Assembly (NCBI RefSeq): GCF_949987515.2
Contig: NC_082692.2
Location: 84,639,488 to 84,703,487, forward strand
Direction of reading: 5' to 3'
Source of the DNA: Delphinus delphis
Taxonomy: Eukaryota; Chordata; Mammalia; Artiodactyla; Delphinidae
Length of the DNA: 64,000 bases
This document shows positions 13,351-25,605 of the stretch, piece by piece. Both the position numbers and the translations under genes were made by a program. Numbering within the stretch: position 1 is the stretch's first letter; each line of letters starts with the position of its first letter. Under the pieces are notes generated by a model. The model worked only from the letters and a program-made list of their open reading frames with translations, had not been told where the DNA came from and searched no databases.

Positions 13351-13812
13351 ATTCTTTTGACTGCATGGCCAACAATTCTAAACTCTGAACTAAAACATCA
13401 GATTGAAATCTTTCATAACTGTATTATTTGTAGCTTTAAACCTGAAATTGCATCTCATGTTGGCAGTTGGCCTCTCCCACTGTTTGTCCTTGGGCAGGGG
13501 ACAAAAAGAAGTCTCTGCCCTCTCTGGCTGTGCCTCAGCGGTGGTGGTAGATTACCCACGGAGGACTGTCAGTTAATTCCATATTGGAGAGATTTGTGAG
13601 CCTTGCCTGAAAGGGAATCTTCTAATTCTTCATGTGACAACATAATCTACCAATGTCATTATTATGCAATTTATTTAGAAAAAAAGAGTGTGTGGGGGAC
13701 ACATTTAATAAATGTCATGCTAATTTTATCCTTGAAGAATCTAGAATCGTTGTCGCCTTTTCTAATCTCCAGCATCTCTAGCTAGGAGATAAGGGCTGCA
13801 ATCATAGACTGC

Positions 13813-13847
13813 AGGAGAAGTAGGAGAAGTAGGAGAAGTAGGAGAAG
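13813..13847 (+). repeat. 9-bp minisatellite (AGGAGAAGT), nearly 4 units
   Basis: Perfect units start at 13813, 13822, 13831 and 13840 (the last one base short). Confidence 0.95.
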
Positions 13848-15439
13848 CCACCTCCAACTTCCCCATCAGTCACTAAGAGTCAGGGATTGAAAACCTGAGT
13901 CCTGTCTTGCCAGACACTTTCCAAGAATGCCTCTCTTCCAGATCGTGAGTGACATCTAACGCAACGCTGGGCTGCAAACTTCTGCCCCAGAGCAAAGTAG
14001 AAAACCAACTGATGTAAAATTAAAAGCTATTTGCTTGATCTATCCCTTGCTTCCACTCCGGCCTACTTTCAACTGGAACACATTCAGCTGGAATTACAGG
14101 CTACCTCTCCATCCAGCACTGGGGCATAGAATTGATATATGCACAGCCACGGAGCATAAACATTACAGAAAAATAATGACTTCGGAAGCACCACACACCC
14201 TACCCCAACACAAGCTACATGTGTGTTCACAGGTGGAAACGAACGGCTGTTTACCCTGAAGGCCCCGTAAGAAAAACGCAGTCACCTTTACAGTAAAATG
14301 TAACTGAAGTCTTCAACATGCAACAAACTGAAAGAGAGCTGGGAATGAATTCCGACACAGAGCGCTTCTAGTATCTTGGATTTCTTAGGGAGAGTCCAAG
14401 CCTTTCAAGCACTGTGCAGACCCCGCGTAGCTGAACTGTACAAGTAATGGGATCCCAAGACCAAGGTGGGCAAGGTTTGCAGGCTCAGGGCTCCGCTGGG
14501 TGGGTCAGGGAAGAGAGTCAGTGTGACTGCATTGTGTCTTGCTCAGGAAGCACGCTTCCCAAAGCCCCGAATATAATGGCGATGAACTGAACACAAGAAA
14601 CAATACAGGTTTTTGTCTGGCAAAGGGTTATGCAACAGATTAATGTCAACAGGTTCCAGCCGCACCAGAGCACTTCTGACCATTTCCCGGATGCAGCAAA
14701 TAAGGGCATACATTCCTTGTTGGTGTATCACACAATGACAACAAAAGCCATCCCAAGCTTCCTGTTGAGAGATGCCAGCAGGCATTGACACAAGCTTAAC
14801 AGTGTCTTTCTGAGACTTCTGTGGTTTAGCACTTTGTCAAAACAGGATACTATTTAAATTAAAAATTTACTGATTCAAGTTCAGAAAAAACCCTGCTTTG
14901 CTGTTTTTATAACCAAATTCGTGGGTGGGGAAACTTTGACCTTTATTTTTTTCTTTTTTTTATGCCACCTTATATGGGGCTGAGAAGGTACTATATTTAG
15001 CAAGCTAGTTTTGAGAACTAAGGTGTCTAAGCAAGATGACTATCACTTTCTATGAATTACTGTACATGTGAAATCATGGGCTTGTTATATTATGCAAAAG
15101 CGACTCAAGTGAAACAAACAAAAATACCTGTTTGCATACAGAAGTTTTGTAAAAATCTCGGTGGGGAGAAAAAGGGGAAATACACACAGACCCACCACAG
15201 CATAATGGGCTTCCCATGTGAATCTTGTTGGGCACGCAAAAGTACTCCTTTAGAGAAGAAGGCTAGGTCAGGACTACAAGATTATGGACAGGAGAGCAGA
15301 GCCAATGGTCAACAGGAAGCAGTGCAGTCCTGACAACCTTGGTGCTGAAGAGAGGATGGAGACCTCATGAATTGTGGAAGACCAGCCAAGCTTGTTTCTG
15401 TCTGGGGGTGGGGGGCAGATTTTCCACCTGCTGCCCCCT

Positions 15440-15740
15440 CGATATGAAATATTCTTCTTCTAGACACATGCAAGACTCAGCCTCTAACTCCACTGAGGTC
15501 TCCACTCAAAGAGGTCTTGCCTGGCCTGTCAATGTGCCACGGGAACCTATCTCATCAGCACTATCTAGATCTTAACCAGGTGTGTTTTCTTAATAGCTTT
15601 CATCATTATCTGACATCTGGCGATGATTATTATTATTATTAATTTTGCATACCAGTTTAACGTCCCATGAGAACGTAAGCTCCATGAGTTCAGAGAACCT
15701 GTCTGGTTTGACTGGTCCTTATCAAAAAGGCCTATCACCC
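15440..15740 (+). mobile_element. L2 3'-end fragment
   Basis: The text 'aggtctccactcaaagaggt' and later 'gaacgtaagctccatgagtt' with 'cagagaacctgtctggtttg' fits the L2 3' region. An (ATT)n stretch at 15626-15643 interrupts it. Old copy, approximate borders. Confidence 0.65.
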
Positions 15741-16252
15741 AGTAATTTGTCAGAGGTTGGACAGGGAAATCTCCTAACCTCTGCTCCAGTCTCTGCAAGG
15801 ACTTGTCCTTCTTAGCCTCCCATCTGACCACCTAACAACTACAAAATCATTCTAATAACGTCAAACCTCTAGATACTGATGCTAGAGAGGCCACTGGATG
15901 GAAATACTGAACTACTGATTTTGCCTTAAAATCACTTTGTTATTATCCTCCAAGCTCTCACACCTTTGAGAATATACAACCTCTCAACGTTCAAAGGGGA
16001 AGGAGTGGAGGAAATATGGAGAATCTGAGAAAGAAATCGAATGCCTCAAACAACTTGGTGCAATTCATCTCTTCTCGAGTCAATCTTTCTTATTAGTCAC
16101 AGGGAAATCTTTTGGTGAGGTGAACACTACTTTGGCCAATGGCTTTGAGCCAACAATGCACCAGTTGGCCCTCAACCCTTTTTTTCTGTCCAACACAGCT
16201 GAGGGATGTGACACATGACGAGCTGTCACTCAGGCAATGATTCTCCATAGGG

Positions 16253-16690
16253 TCAGCCCCCAAGATTCTCACCCTCTGGTATGCATGCTTTGTGCAGCCT
16301 TTTCCAACACTGCGTCAGGGCTGGTCTGTGTGACCGATAAATACGGCAGAAGTAATGGTATGTGATTTCTAACGCTAGGTCACAAAAGACTCGGATCATT
16401 CTGGGGGAAGCCAGCTGCCATGCTATGAGACTCTCAAGCAAGGCTCTGGAGAGGTCCTCACCATGAGGAACTGAGGCCTCCTGCCATGTGTGTGATGCGT
16501 CTCAGGAGCATATCCTCCAGCCCCAGTCTCACATTTTAACTGCAATCTCATGAGAGACTATGATCCAGAACCACCCATAAGCTACTCCCGTATTTCTGGC
16601 CCAGAGAAAATGTGTGAAATCGTAAATGTTAACACTTGCTTTAAGACACTAAGTTTTGGGGCAACTAACAGAGTATCCAAACCTTGTAAG
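16253..16690 (+). mobile_element. MLT1-type LTR (ERVL-MaLR), incomplete
   Basis: The sequence contains the recognisable MLT1 pattern: 'tggtctgtgtgaccgataaa' with 'cggcagaagtaatgg' in the 5' half, and 'ccagaaccacccataagcta', 'ttctggcccagagaaaatgt' and 'cactaagttttggggcaact' at the 3' end. Only LTR sequence is present, with no internal region or coding remnant. Ancient insertion; boundaries are approximate. Confidence 0.82.
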
Positions 16691-19284
16691 TGAAAACGTG
16701 TATCATCTGGTCTAATACATACTTTCCGCCTATAGGAAAACATGTCCCCTGCCCCACCCTGGCTGTATGGGAATCATTACTGCAGAGTCCCAGGCAAAAA
16801 CACTGAGTTCCAATTTTCACCTGGGCAACCAGTTAAAGAAGACATCAAGTCTACAGTCAGGATGCACAGGGACAAAGAAGCCAGGACTCCGAAATCCCTG
16901 AGCTGAAGTGAGCCTGTTGCAGAATACTAAAGCCCTCCTGACTCCGGGGTGGACCTTTTAATGGAGCTTTTGGTCACTTGGAAGAGGGGTCTAAAACAGA
17001 CAGGCAGGTACTGAAAGGAACTGTGTAGCAGGTTGTTTGAAGTCCACCGTGAGATAGAAAGGAGTAGCATTTCTGAGCTCCAGATAATCGACGCTATATA
17101 GAAATGTTGTTCCAGTTCCCCCCACCCCCAAGTTTTTAAGGATAAGCTGGAAAACAGAATTTTAATGGGAACATTTCAGCTTTTTTACCTTTGCAACTAA
17201 TTCCACAACATGTTCAACACTTCGTGCGAACGAAACAGCATCCGGCCCATGGACCAGCAGTTTGCCATCTCTAGTGAGGAATCCATTTCTTGCTTCCCTC
17301 ATTCTCCTCCCATCATAACCTAAGTCTCAAAATTCCGTTTCAATTAGTTCCATTTCCGAAGCTTCTTCCACATTTTCTTGGACAATTTCATGCTTTTCAA
17401 CAAAACACGACCACCCTATTTGTATCTGAGTTGTCCGACTGGCTGTTAGAAAACATTTGTCCCTTTTTAAAATAAATGCAGTTAATAATGTGGCAAAACA
17501 GAAGTGAAAGAACAAGTGTCCTGCAGGTGTGTGGAGAACCACCCTTGGGGGAAAAGTGACAGTGCAATGAAGAGTGACAAATTACTCAGTCCCCAGAGAA
17601 GCAAGTTAACTCTGACTAAAAGTCTTCACCAGAAGACAACTTCAAAAACCACGCTTTGCTTCCCAACACATCAAGACCCAAGAAAAGGAAAAAATTACGA
17701 GGAAATTAGAGTACTCCCTGGTCCTGCTTGCACACATCTAACTATAAACTCAGCAAGAAAGTAACTGTACAACTTCTTCCTTAGCGTGGGGAGGGGAACT
17801 AGGAAGTGTCGGGAAAGCGAGGGAGAAAACACATCACACACGCACTCTTCTCTTCTCAGCAGCTGCAGCTAACTGTACCATCGCAAGTGAAGTAGGTCCC
17901 TGTACAGAGGATCTACAGATGTGAACATCAACTCAGCACAGTTTTCTTTGGCTGGAGAATCTTTCATTCATCTGGTGTATAAAAGACCTGGAGACGACAA
18001 TACAGCTATGACCATTCTAAATGCAACTGCTCTGAAATGCATCTTTCAAACAACGATCGCCACTCTCTGCCCACCGGTCACCGCTGAAAAAATTCTTAAT
18101 ATTACATAAAATTCCACTTTGTTTTGCGCAGGCCAGCCTAGGATCTCACAAGTGATAACCACACCAACAGCATAAGCAGGATGATGAGAGCAAGGGCTAC
18201 AAGAGTAAGTAACATTCTGAGTGCCATGTGTCAGTTCTTTGCAGATACATTTTTCAACCTTAATCCTCCAAAATAATCTGATGGGTAGACATTTCTACTT
18301 TATAGAAGTTCAGAAGTGGACTAACCTGGGCAAGGTCATACAGCTTGGCAGATGGCTTGTGAATTCGGGTATATCTGACTCTAGATTCTTAACAACTAAG
18401 CTTTATTTTTTCTCATCAATACCTGAAGCTGAAGACGAAGGGCAACCCCAAGTTTTCCCTAACCAATCAACATATTAAACCGATAAACTGAATTCTAGTA
18501 TGATTACTGTTATTAATCTAAATGGACGTATCATTATTCATTATATCACTGTTGATAAAACACAGACTAATAAGCCTCACGCCTGACAGGCAGGGGTGAG
18601 CGGCACAATTATGAACATGTTTTGGAAGCAAAAAACAATGTTCAAGGATTTGGTATTTAGCAAAGCCAAGAGGAAACCAGGGTGTGTCAGTCTCTGCCCC
18701 TGAGAGAGGAGGCAAGAACAGGGACCCTTGTGGGACCCTTAGAGCAGCATCAGTGGAAACTCAAGGTCACGTTCCTCCCCCTCAGACTGAGGAAAGGAGG
18801 AGGCTGCTCTGTGGGACCAAAGTAAACCTTCGATAGAAGGAAACTTTCAGAGGAAATGATTTAAGCTTTTTTGGTGAGAAGGGTATTTTTCAAATTCTCT
18901 TTTGAAGTTCTTATTTCCATCTTAAGTCTGCACAAATAAAAATAATCATCAGTTTTCAAAGGGTCTTGTGGTTCGCTGCGGGGGAAGGAGTTTGGCTTGG
19001 TTTCCTTCAATGAAACTTCCAGGACTTTGGAGTTTTCCTTATTAGAAGGGAAAACTTCAGCCTCCAGGGAGAGGCATTAGCTGTTCCCAGAAATTGCTTG
19101 TATTGTCCTGCCTGATAGCAATTCAGTAAAAGAAGGATACGGAAGATATACTATGTGGCAAGAAGTTAGAGAGACACATTTTGGAGATGTATGAAGAAGC
19201 CACATTAAAAGCGACTACCCTTTTGATCGTTCATCAGGAGGATATATTTACCAAAATGTTTTCAAAGCCAAAGAACATTCTAGA
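16691..19284. other. Intron between the MLT1 LTR and an hAT element
   Basis: Only the MIR at 18.2 kb is recognised. ORFs of 86 and 85 aa have no known motifs. Confidence 0.45.
18190..18420 (-). mobile_element. MIR SINE
   Basis: The text 'gtgccatgtgtcagttcttt', 'ttaatcctccaaaataatct', 'cctgggcaaggtcatacagc' and 'gactctagattcttaacaac' follows the reverse MIR consensus almost end to end. Confidence 0.77.
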
Positions 19285-19450
19285 ATAGCACTGTCCAATA
19301 GATCTTCTATGATGATTGAAAAGTTCTCTATTTGCATTGTCCAAAATGGTAGCCACTCCCACATATGGCTATTTAAATTGATTAAAAGTAAATACAATTT
19401 AAAAATTAAGTTCTTCACTTGCACTAGTCACATTTCAGGTGCTCTGTCCC
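19285..19450 (+). mobile_element. hAT-like MITE of the 'actgtccaatagaa' family
   Basis: The sequence 'agcactgtccaatagatctt', then 'attgtccaaaatggtagcca' and 'ccacatatggctatttaaat' matches a common mammalian hAT MITE. It has no coding capacity. I do not assign a family name with certainty. Confidence 0.72.
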
Positions 19451-20049
19451 TTTATGTTCCCACAGTTCCCTTCATTTGCATCTATTAGTACATTTATTAC
19501 ATCGTATTATAATTCTCTCTGCAGTTTCAGCTCAACATAAGGACTAAGAAATATTCAATTCTGAATTCCAGTACTAAGTAGGGTCCAGTACACAAGAGGT
19601 AAATAATGGATATGAATAGGAATGGTAAGGGAATAGATGGGTAAATGAATGAATGAGTCAATCCTCTAGTCCATTCTCACATTTACTTCCTAGGGGCCTT
19701 GCTGTCCGATAGAATTGCTATATCATTTCCAATAAACTTTAATACCAGATGAATCCAAGAACTTGATGATGATGATAATTACATTAATAAAGATCAAAAT
19801 GAGACTCAGATCTTATTGATGATGACAATAATAATAAAGATCAATAATCTTCTCATGAGAATGCTATGGCCTTGGCGTCCAATAACTGTGTTCACTAACA
19901 GTTTCCCTCCGGGCGCTGCCTTGCTTTTTTCCAACATGAGGGAAAAAGACAATTTTCTTGTTTTTCATACACCGTCCTTTATAAAATGAGCACTCTGCTA
20001 GATTCCCAAGCATCTCCTCCCAAAGATGTCCTGAAGATCAAACCTAAAC

Positions 20050-20356
20050 TTCTAGACCAGGAGTCCATACACTTTTCCTGTAAGACGTCAGATCATAATA
20101 TTTTAAGGCTTTTGTGGGATATACAACTATACCAATCTACCAAGAGAAGCCACAGTGCAAAATGCATGAGTATGGCTCTATTCTGATAAGACTTTGGACA
20201 CTGAAATCTGAATTTCATTGGAATTTTCATGAAACATTATTCTTCTTTTGATTTTTTCCAACCATTTAAAAACATAATAAACAGCTTGTGAGTCCTACAA
20301 AAACAAGCTGTGGGATTTGGCCCACTGGTCTATGTTTGCCCAGTGCTGTTCTAAAA
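20050..20356 (-). mobile_element. hAT (Charlie-group) nonautonomous element, copy 1
   Basis: The termini are relatives of 'caggggtcagcaaactttt': the left end reads 'caggagtccatacactttt' (20058) and the right end 'tgtttgcccagtgctg' (to 20348). Probable 8-bp duplications are TTCTAGAC and TTCTAAAA. The inside is degenerate. It lies in opposite orientation to the copies at 23.2 and 42.6 kb. I believe this is the MER1/Charlie3 group, but the family name is from memory. Confidence 0.75.
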
Positions 20357-22046
20357 CCTGCTCCCAGCTCACATACTTCCTATATAAGTTATAGGTCTAA
20401 GAGACACAGAGATATCCTGACACTGACGGAAACGAACCCCTCATTGTAGACAAGGAGATAGTCAAGAGCTCTGCTATCCAGCAGCTCCAGGGACCAACCA
20501 GGAGCCAAACCAGGGACGTGTCAATTTCAAAGGAGGTACTGTGAATGGTGGAGGTGACAGTGGTCCTTACCCACCCTCCCTGGGAGAAGTTCCAGCTGTT
20601 GTCACCATCAGCTGAACAGACAGATGAAGGCTCAGCTGGTCTCAAGCTTGTCTCCTAAACCAATTTTGTCCAGACTTCTATTAGTCAAAATCCTGATGTA
20701 CATAAGAGTTTCTTCAAGCCAGTTAATTATGCCTTTGACGTGCAGTTACATTACCTTCAATTAAGCATTAATATATTGTGCATGAACTGACACCGTGTCA
20801 TGCAAAATGGTAAGGCTCCTGGTATATATCTCCTAAGCTAGTATTCTAAACAGCTGTGTAGGCAGTGATATACTTATTTTCAAATTCATCTGTGTACATT
20901 TCCAAAATTACTGCTCTTGAAATTTTCTTTGAAATTTCTGACCTGCTGTTTATAAGTCAAAAAAATATAATCCCTTTTTTTTTGGTAGAACTCCAACTGG
21001 TAAATTATGTTAAAAAAGAAAAGAAAAGAAAAGAAAAAAGTCAGATTGGCTGCGTGCTCATAGATGGTGAGTATTCAGGCCTCATACATCTGGTGTTACC
21101 TTAAAGCAAAACGGTTTCAAATGCCCTGAGGACCTCATACACCATGCAGCTTCAAGACCATTTTGCTTTCATCAATTAATAGTCCCCAAATTCTCAAACA
21201 GTTGCAGAATGAAGAGGCTCCTACTTTAAAAAGTCAAGTCATATGTGATACACGTAATACAGGTAAAGAGGTGTAAGACACCCAGTTTGTCTTTCTGGTT
21301 CCATGTTGGTGTTTCTTCTTCTTCCTGTATTTTGCAAAAGGAGCAGAGCAGGTATTTGTTTATAAAGCACTGACAGAATCAAGGCCCTGGATAAACACAG
21401 ACTCTACATTTTAAATAACATTCAAGTTCCTGAATGAGGCATGCCCTCAACTCCTAGGAACCAGGTGTGACTCTGAGACGGGGGCCAATTTCAACACTTA
21501 ACCTGAAAGCTATCCAAATGACTTTGGTAGGAAATCAAGTTAGTGATCTCGGGAGACTTAGAGTATATTTCCCAGTTTGGGCTGGCCTGGAAATAGCATC
21601 AAGATGGGCACACATCATAAAAATGTGGTCTATAGGCCCATTCCCAAGCAGAAATGCACGGCGTAGAGAGAAAAGGAGATCAGCTGCCTATTTAGACGCT
21701 CCCCCCCACCCCCCTGCCAGATAGGCCTTCACCACCTGTTATTATTATTCTTTGTCTTCATTCCCTGGACTTCTCACGAGGACTTCAAGGTTAATAGGGT
21801 GGCCTACCTACTTCTTACGTAGTACATTCTGCCTCTTGTCCAGTGCAAATTATCTAGGGCAAAAACCAGGGATTCCCTAACATCTTCTGGTGACCACTGG
21901 TTGTTCACATTGGTGAGATCAAGTCAGAGAGCTCATTTCAACTACTCTAGAAGGAGGCTGGGGACCAAAAGAATGAGGGAAAACAGAAGGAAAGAGATGT
22001 TGAGATTTCAAGTTGGAAAGGAACTTAGCTGTCACCTCAACAAGCG
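20357..22046. other. Intron, unassigned
   Basis: Single-copy-looking sequence with one AAAAG tract. No exon-like frame with splice signals was found. Confidence 0.45.
21009..21040 (+). repeat. (AAAAG)n simple repeat
   Basis: About five AAAAG/AAAGA units ending before 'tcagattggc'. Confidence 0.85.
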
Positions 22047-22243
22047 GTCTTCAACCACGGGTGTGCACAAGAAAGCACTTACGAAGGTTTTTAAACAGAC
22101 CCATGCTTGGGCCCCATCCCAAGACTTTTATTCATAGATAGAGTTCAGGAATCGACCTATATTTTAAAAAGCTCTGAGACCTAGATCTGGACGCTGATAA
22201 AAATTATATTAATTCTGATGTGCCTCCAGGCTTGAGAACCACT
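22047..22243 (+). mobile_element. MER5A-type hAT MITE
   Basis: The landmarks are 'cggtcttcaaccacgggtgt', 'tgcttgggccccatcccaag', 'gatgtgcctccaggcttgag' and the terminal 'aaccactg'. The order of the 'gggccccatccc' core and the terminal sequence fits MER5A. Old and diverged. Confidence 0.75.
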
Positions 22244-22593
22244 GACTAATCGTTCATACGTAAGAAACGGAGACTTACAGAGGTAAGTCACTCTGCCCAA
22301 ATCAGCCATGTTTGGTTGGATTCAAAATGCAAAGAGCGGAGGAAAACAGCATCAGCTTATGCCTGAGCGCTGCAAGAGGGCTCTATGTGGACGGAGTGCC
22401 ATTACGTTTTGGATTCAAGGAGGAGACATCCTAGAACTATTTAACTATCTATAAAGTATCTATAGATCTATAAGATATTTTTCTGGCAGATGGCAGTAAA
22501 GCGTTTTAATGTAATAAAGTCAGATACGCTATGAAAATGCTCCAGATTGTTGGAAGATGTCTTGAAAGGGTGCTCTCCTCAATTTCACACAAG

Positions 22594-22877
22594 TACAGCT
22601 GGCCCCTGAACAACACAGGTTTGAACTGCAGGAGTCCCCTTATTTGCTGAGTTTTTTTTTTTCCAATAAATACAGTCGGCCCTCGTATTTGCAAGTTTTG
22701 CATCAGCAGGGTCCAGCCAATCGTGGATCAAAACTTCCACCCGTGGCTGGTTGAATCCGCGGATGTGGAACCTGTGTATATGGAGGGCTGACCATTTTGG
22801 ACTTGAGCATCTGAGGTTTTGGTATCCTTGGGAGCTCCCGGAACCAGCCGCAACAAATACCAAGGGATGACTCTGTA
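22594..22877 (+). mobile_element. Tigger-family nonautonomous DNA transposon
   Basis: TA dinucleotides flank the left terminus 'cagctggcccctgaacaaca' (22596) and the right end 'gggatgactctg' (to 22875). The interior carries 'acagtcggccctcgtatttg' and 'ggttgaatccgcggatgtgg', the CpG-rich arms of Tigger derivatives. A second possible terminus at 22674 leaves open a nested MER2-like element inside another Tigger piece. Confidence 0.78.
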
Positions 22878-23193
22878 TCATGCGGACCAGCTAAGGCCCT
22901 GCCGGCCTAGTCCGTTTCCTTCAATCTCAGAAAGTTGGTACTAGTTTAGCCATTACACCTACCACAATGAGTGGACAGACGTCACACCAAGGAGATGGAA
23001 AGGAAGGAAATATGGGGGTTGGGTGGCAACCCTGTGCAAGTGAGACAAAAGGTACTCCTTCTTCCAAGAAGATGCTGTGCTAGTTCCATACCAGGGTGCA
23101 AGGCTTGGTATATGGTGGCCATATTTCAGTCTTCACCAGCCCCTCATTCAGGCAACCTTGTTCAATGGACAATCTGTGAGATCATACCCGATC

Positions 23194-23559
23194 TTCTAGA
23201 GCAAAAGTCAGCAAACTCCAGCCCAAATCAGACCTGTCACCTGTGTCTGTATGTAGTCATAGGAGCCTTGCGCTAAGATTGTTTTCCTATTTTTAAATAG
23301 TTGGAAAAAAAATCAAAAGAAGAATTTTACGGGCTATGCGGAAATTATATGAAATTCAAACTCCAGCGTCCACAAATGAATTTTTATTGAAATACAGCAT
23401 GCTCATTATTTACGTATAGTAAGTAATTATATGCATCATGGCTGCCTTTGCATGACAACAGCAGAGTAAGTACTGCCACGGAGACTGTATCGCCCAAAGA
23501 ACCGAAACTATTCACCATCTGGCCCTGTACAGAAGCAATGGCTGACCCCTGGTCTAAAG
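23194..23559 (+). mobile_element. hAT (Charlie-group) nonautonomous element, copy 2
   Basis: The left end 'caaaagtcagcaaactcc' starts at 23202 and the right end 'ggctgacccctg' finishes at 23551. Probable 8-bp duplications are TTCTAGAG and GTCTAAAG. Internal text such as 'ccagcgtccacaaatgaatt' and 'ctggccctgtacagaag' is the same as in the copy at 42.6 kb. Confidence 0.82.
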
Positions 23560-24724
23560 GAAGAAAAGAGTTAACTATTAAGCCAAGTTCCCTTTGTAGA
23601 TTTCATGAAAAGTTCCAAGCAAATATGGCAGGTGAAATGGTTTCTTTCTATATACAAACATGAAACCGAGACAACGATGGAGGAAGGTCAACTTCATTAC
23701 CTAGCCACCTTGACAGTACCTTTAAATGTCATCAATCAGTATGTGCCTTGCATGACTTCCAAGGGTTCATTATAAATTACAGCACACGGGCCCCTGACAC
23801 GATCCAGGGACTGTAACAGGACTCTGGTGATGTAATGTGATAAAGGCGATTTCTCTGTACAGCTCTATATGGCACAGAGCTGGACAATTTCCAAGAACTT
23901 TCATTTCCAGAATGCCACCTCTGACTATTCAAGATAATTCCACCCAAGCACCGGGCAACCTTGAAGAAAAATTTAACTTTTCTAGAAATGCCTGTCATTT
24001 GGGTGTCATCCCCCAAAATATAAATTTGAAGTTATTTTTTTTCCCGATGAGACACACTAAATCCAGGATGTAGATTTTCCAATTAGACTCTTTTTAAACA
24101 TCTGTTGGTAGGCTGCATTTAATGTTAGTTATTTGAGCAAAGCACAATTTGATTAGACTGTCTGAAACCAAGCCAAAGTCTGCAAAATAATAGCTCAATT
24201 AAATTCTGTTTTGCTTTCATTTGTCTTAGATTTTCCTGAGTGTGGTACTGTTGCAAATAATCAAGTAAACCAATTCCTTTCAAACTGAGAGATTTAGGTA
24301 TATTTTCCATCTTCCCTCCATGTTTATTTAATAATCGATTCCATCTTCGCTATGCTTCATTGAACTTCGTCTTGACACCAAATACATTTCTGTATTTTGC
24401 CTTTAGTCTCCTTTAATTTTCTGTACTTAGGAATTAAAGTTCTATGCCATTAATATTATACCTTAAACAGATTAGCAAATGTACAAAGGCAAGCACAGAG
24501 CATTAAGGGCAGTCAAACGGCACTGCAGGAGTTTTCTGATTTTCACTCCATACTTGGCAAGATTCATTTCATTGACCCAACGAAAGATTTCGGCAGGACT
24601 GACATCGGATTCTTTTAATGCTGTGTTCATGGTCTTGAAATGTTCCTAGAGGTTTATGAACCTGACACCAGTCTGCAGCCTCTTCAACTAAAGTAGTATC
24701 AATTTTCCTTTCTTTTTGGCTTAG
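23560..24724. other. Repeat-poor intron, AT-rich
   Basis: No repeat recognised. 24080-24480 contains ATTA/AATTAA motifs and 'caagtaaaccaattcc', which make it a possible conserved element; this is inference. Confidence 0.45.
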
Positions 24725-24960
24725 ATATTTCACTCATTCATTCATCACTCACTCATTCACTAACTCATAGGGAAAGAAATATCTACAGATTGCCTGCTTT
24801 GTGCCAGGCAGGGTGCAGAATGCCACAGCTTCAAGATGTAAGACTAGGGACTAGTTCCCCTGGCTGTTAGGACAACAGAGCATGAAATCATATACAATTC
24901 AGGGAAAACAAGGATAAAAGAGAGACCAGGATGGGATTTTCAGAAGAGCATGGCGCTCAT
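24725..24960 (+). mobile_element. L2-like 3' fragment with ATTC-rich start
   Basis: The start 'cactcattcattcatcactc' is followed by 'tgcctgctttgtgccaggca' and a diverged body, a pattern common at old LINE/L2 or MIR-related ends. Family assignment is tentative. Confidence 0.5.
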
Positions 24961-25034
24961 TTATGCCAAAGTGGACACATTTAGGAAAATAATGCTCCCT
25001 CACAATAACACTGATAACGATGGTGGCGGAGACG

Positions 25035-25195
25035 ATGAGAACAGCTAACATTTATTAAGTATTTCTTGTGTGCCCTGCACTGTTGTAGGCCATTTATAAT
25101 GTAGTAAAACTCAGCTAATCTTCATAACTCCATAGGATGGGCATGCGGTCACCCCCATTTTACAGATGGGAAGTCTGATGTCTTCTCATCATGTC
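25035..25195 (-). mobile_element. MIR SINE, first of a close pair
   Basis: 'acagctaacatttattaagt', 'cttcataactccataggatg' and 'cccattttacagatgggaag' are MIR landmarks in reverse. It ends about 150 bp before another MIR in the same orientation. Confidence 0.8.
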
Positions 25196-25344
25196 TGGTT
25201 AACCACAACTGACTACCAGCAAAAGGACAGGCCCTGGTGCACTGCTAAAACACATATTTGAATAGGGACTGATACTAACTGAATTAAAATATAATCTGGA
25301 GTTTAACAGGTATTCATTTTCCCTTTAAAAGGAGTTTATATAAT

Positions 25345-25605
25345 TATGAGAAGAGCTAACTTTTCTGAGAATTTACTGTGTCCCAGGCACTGGGTAAGCA
25401 CTTTTCATGCATTAATCATTTAATCTGCATAATCGCCTTCAGATAGACGAGGTAATCAGTCACGTTCTCTAGATGAGAAAACGGAAATACAGAGAAGTGA
25501 AGCTACTTTTCCAAGGTCACTCAGCAGTAAGGGTAGTGCTGGGACCTCAACCTGGGAGCCTGACACCAGAGATCACACTATTAGTCATGATGTGCTTCCT
25601 CGCAC
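25345..25605 (-). mobile_element. MIR SINE, second of a close pair
   Basis: 'gagaatttactgtgtcccag', 'catttaatctgcataatcgc', 'ctagatgagaaaacggaaat' and 'ccaaggtcactcagcagtaa' are the MIR core in order, nearly complete. Confidence 0.82.

Larger units (their letters stand above)
12607..15439. other. Intron, AT-rich, little recognised
   Basis: Contains the MIR at 13.25 kb and the 9-bp minisatellite at 13.8 kb. I see nothing else I can name. Confidence 0.45.

Noticed and set aside
24725..24780. ATTC-rich stretch as a tandem repeat array
   Set aside because: Short, irregular 'cattcattcatcactcactc' units are typical of the start of an old LINE/MIR-related fragment.
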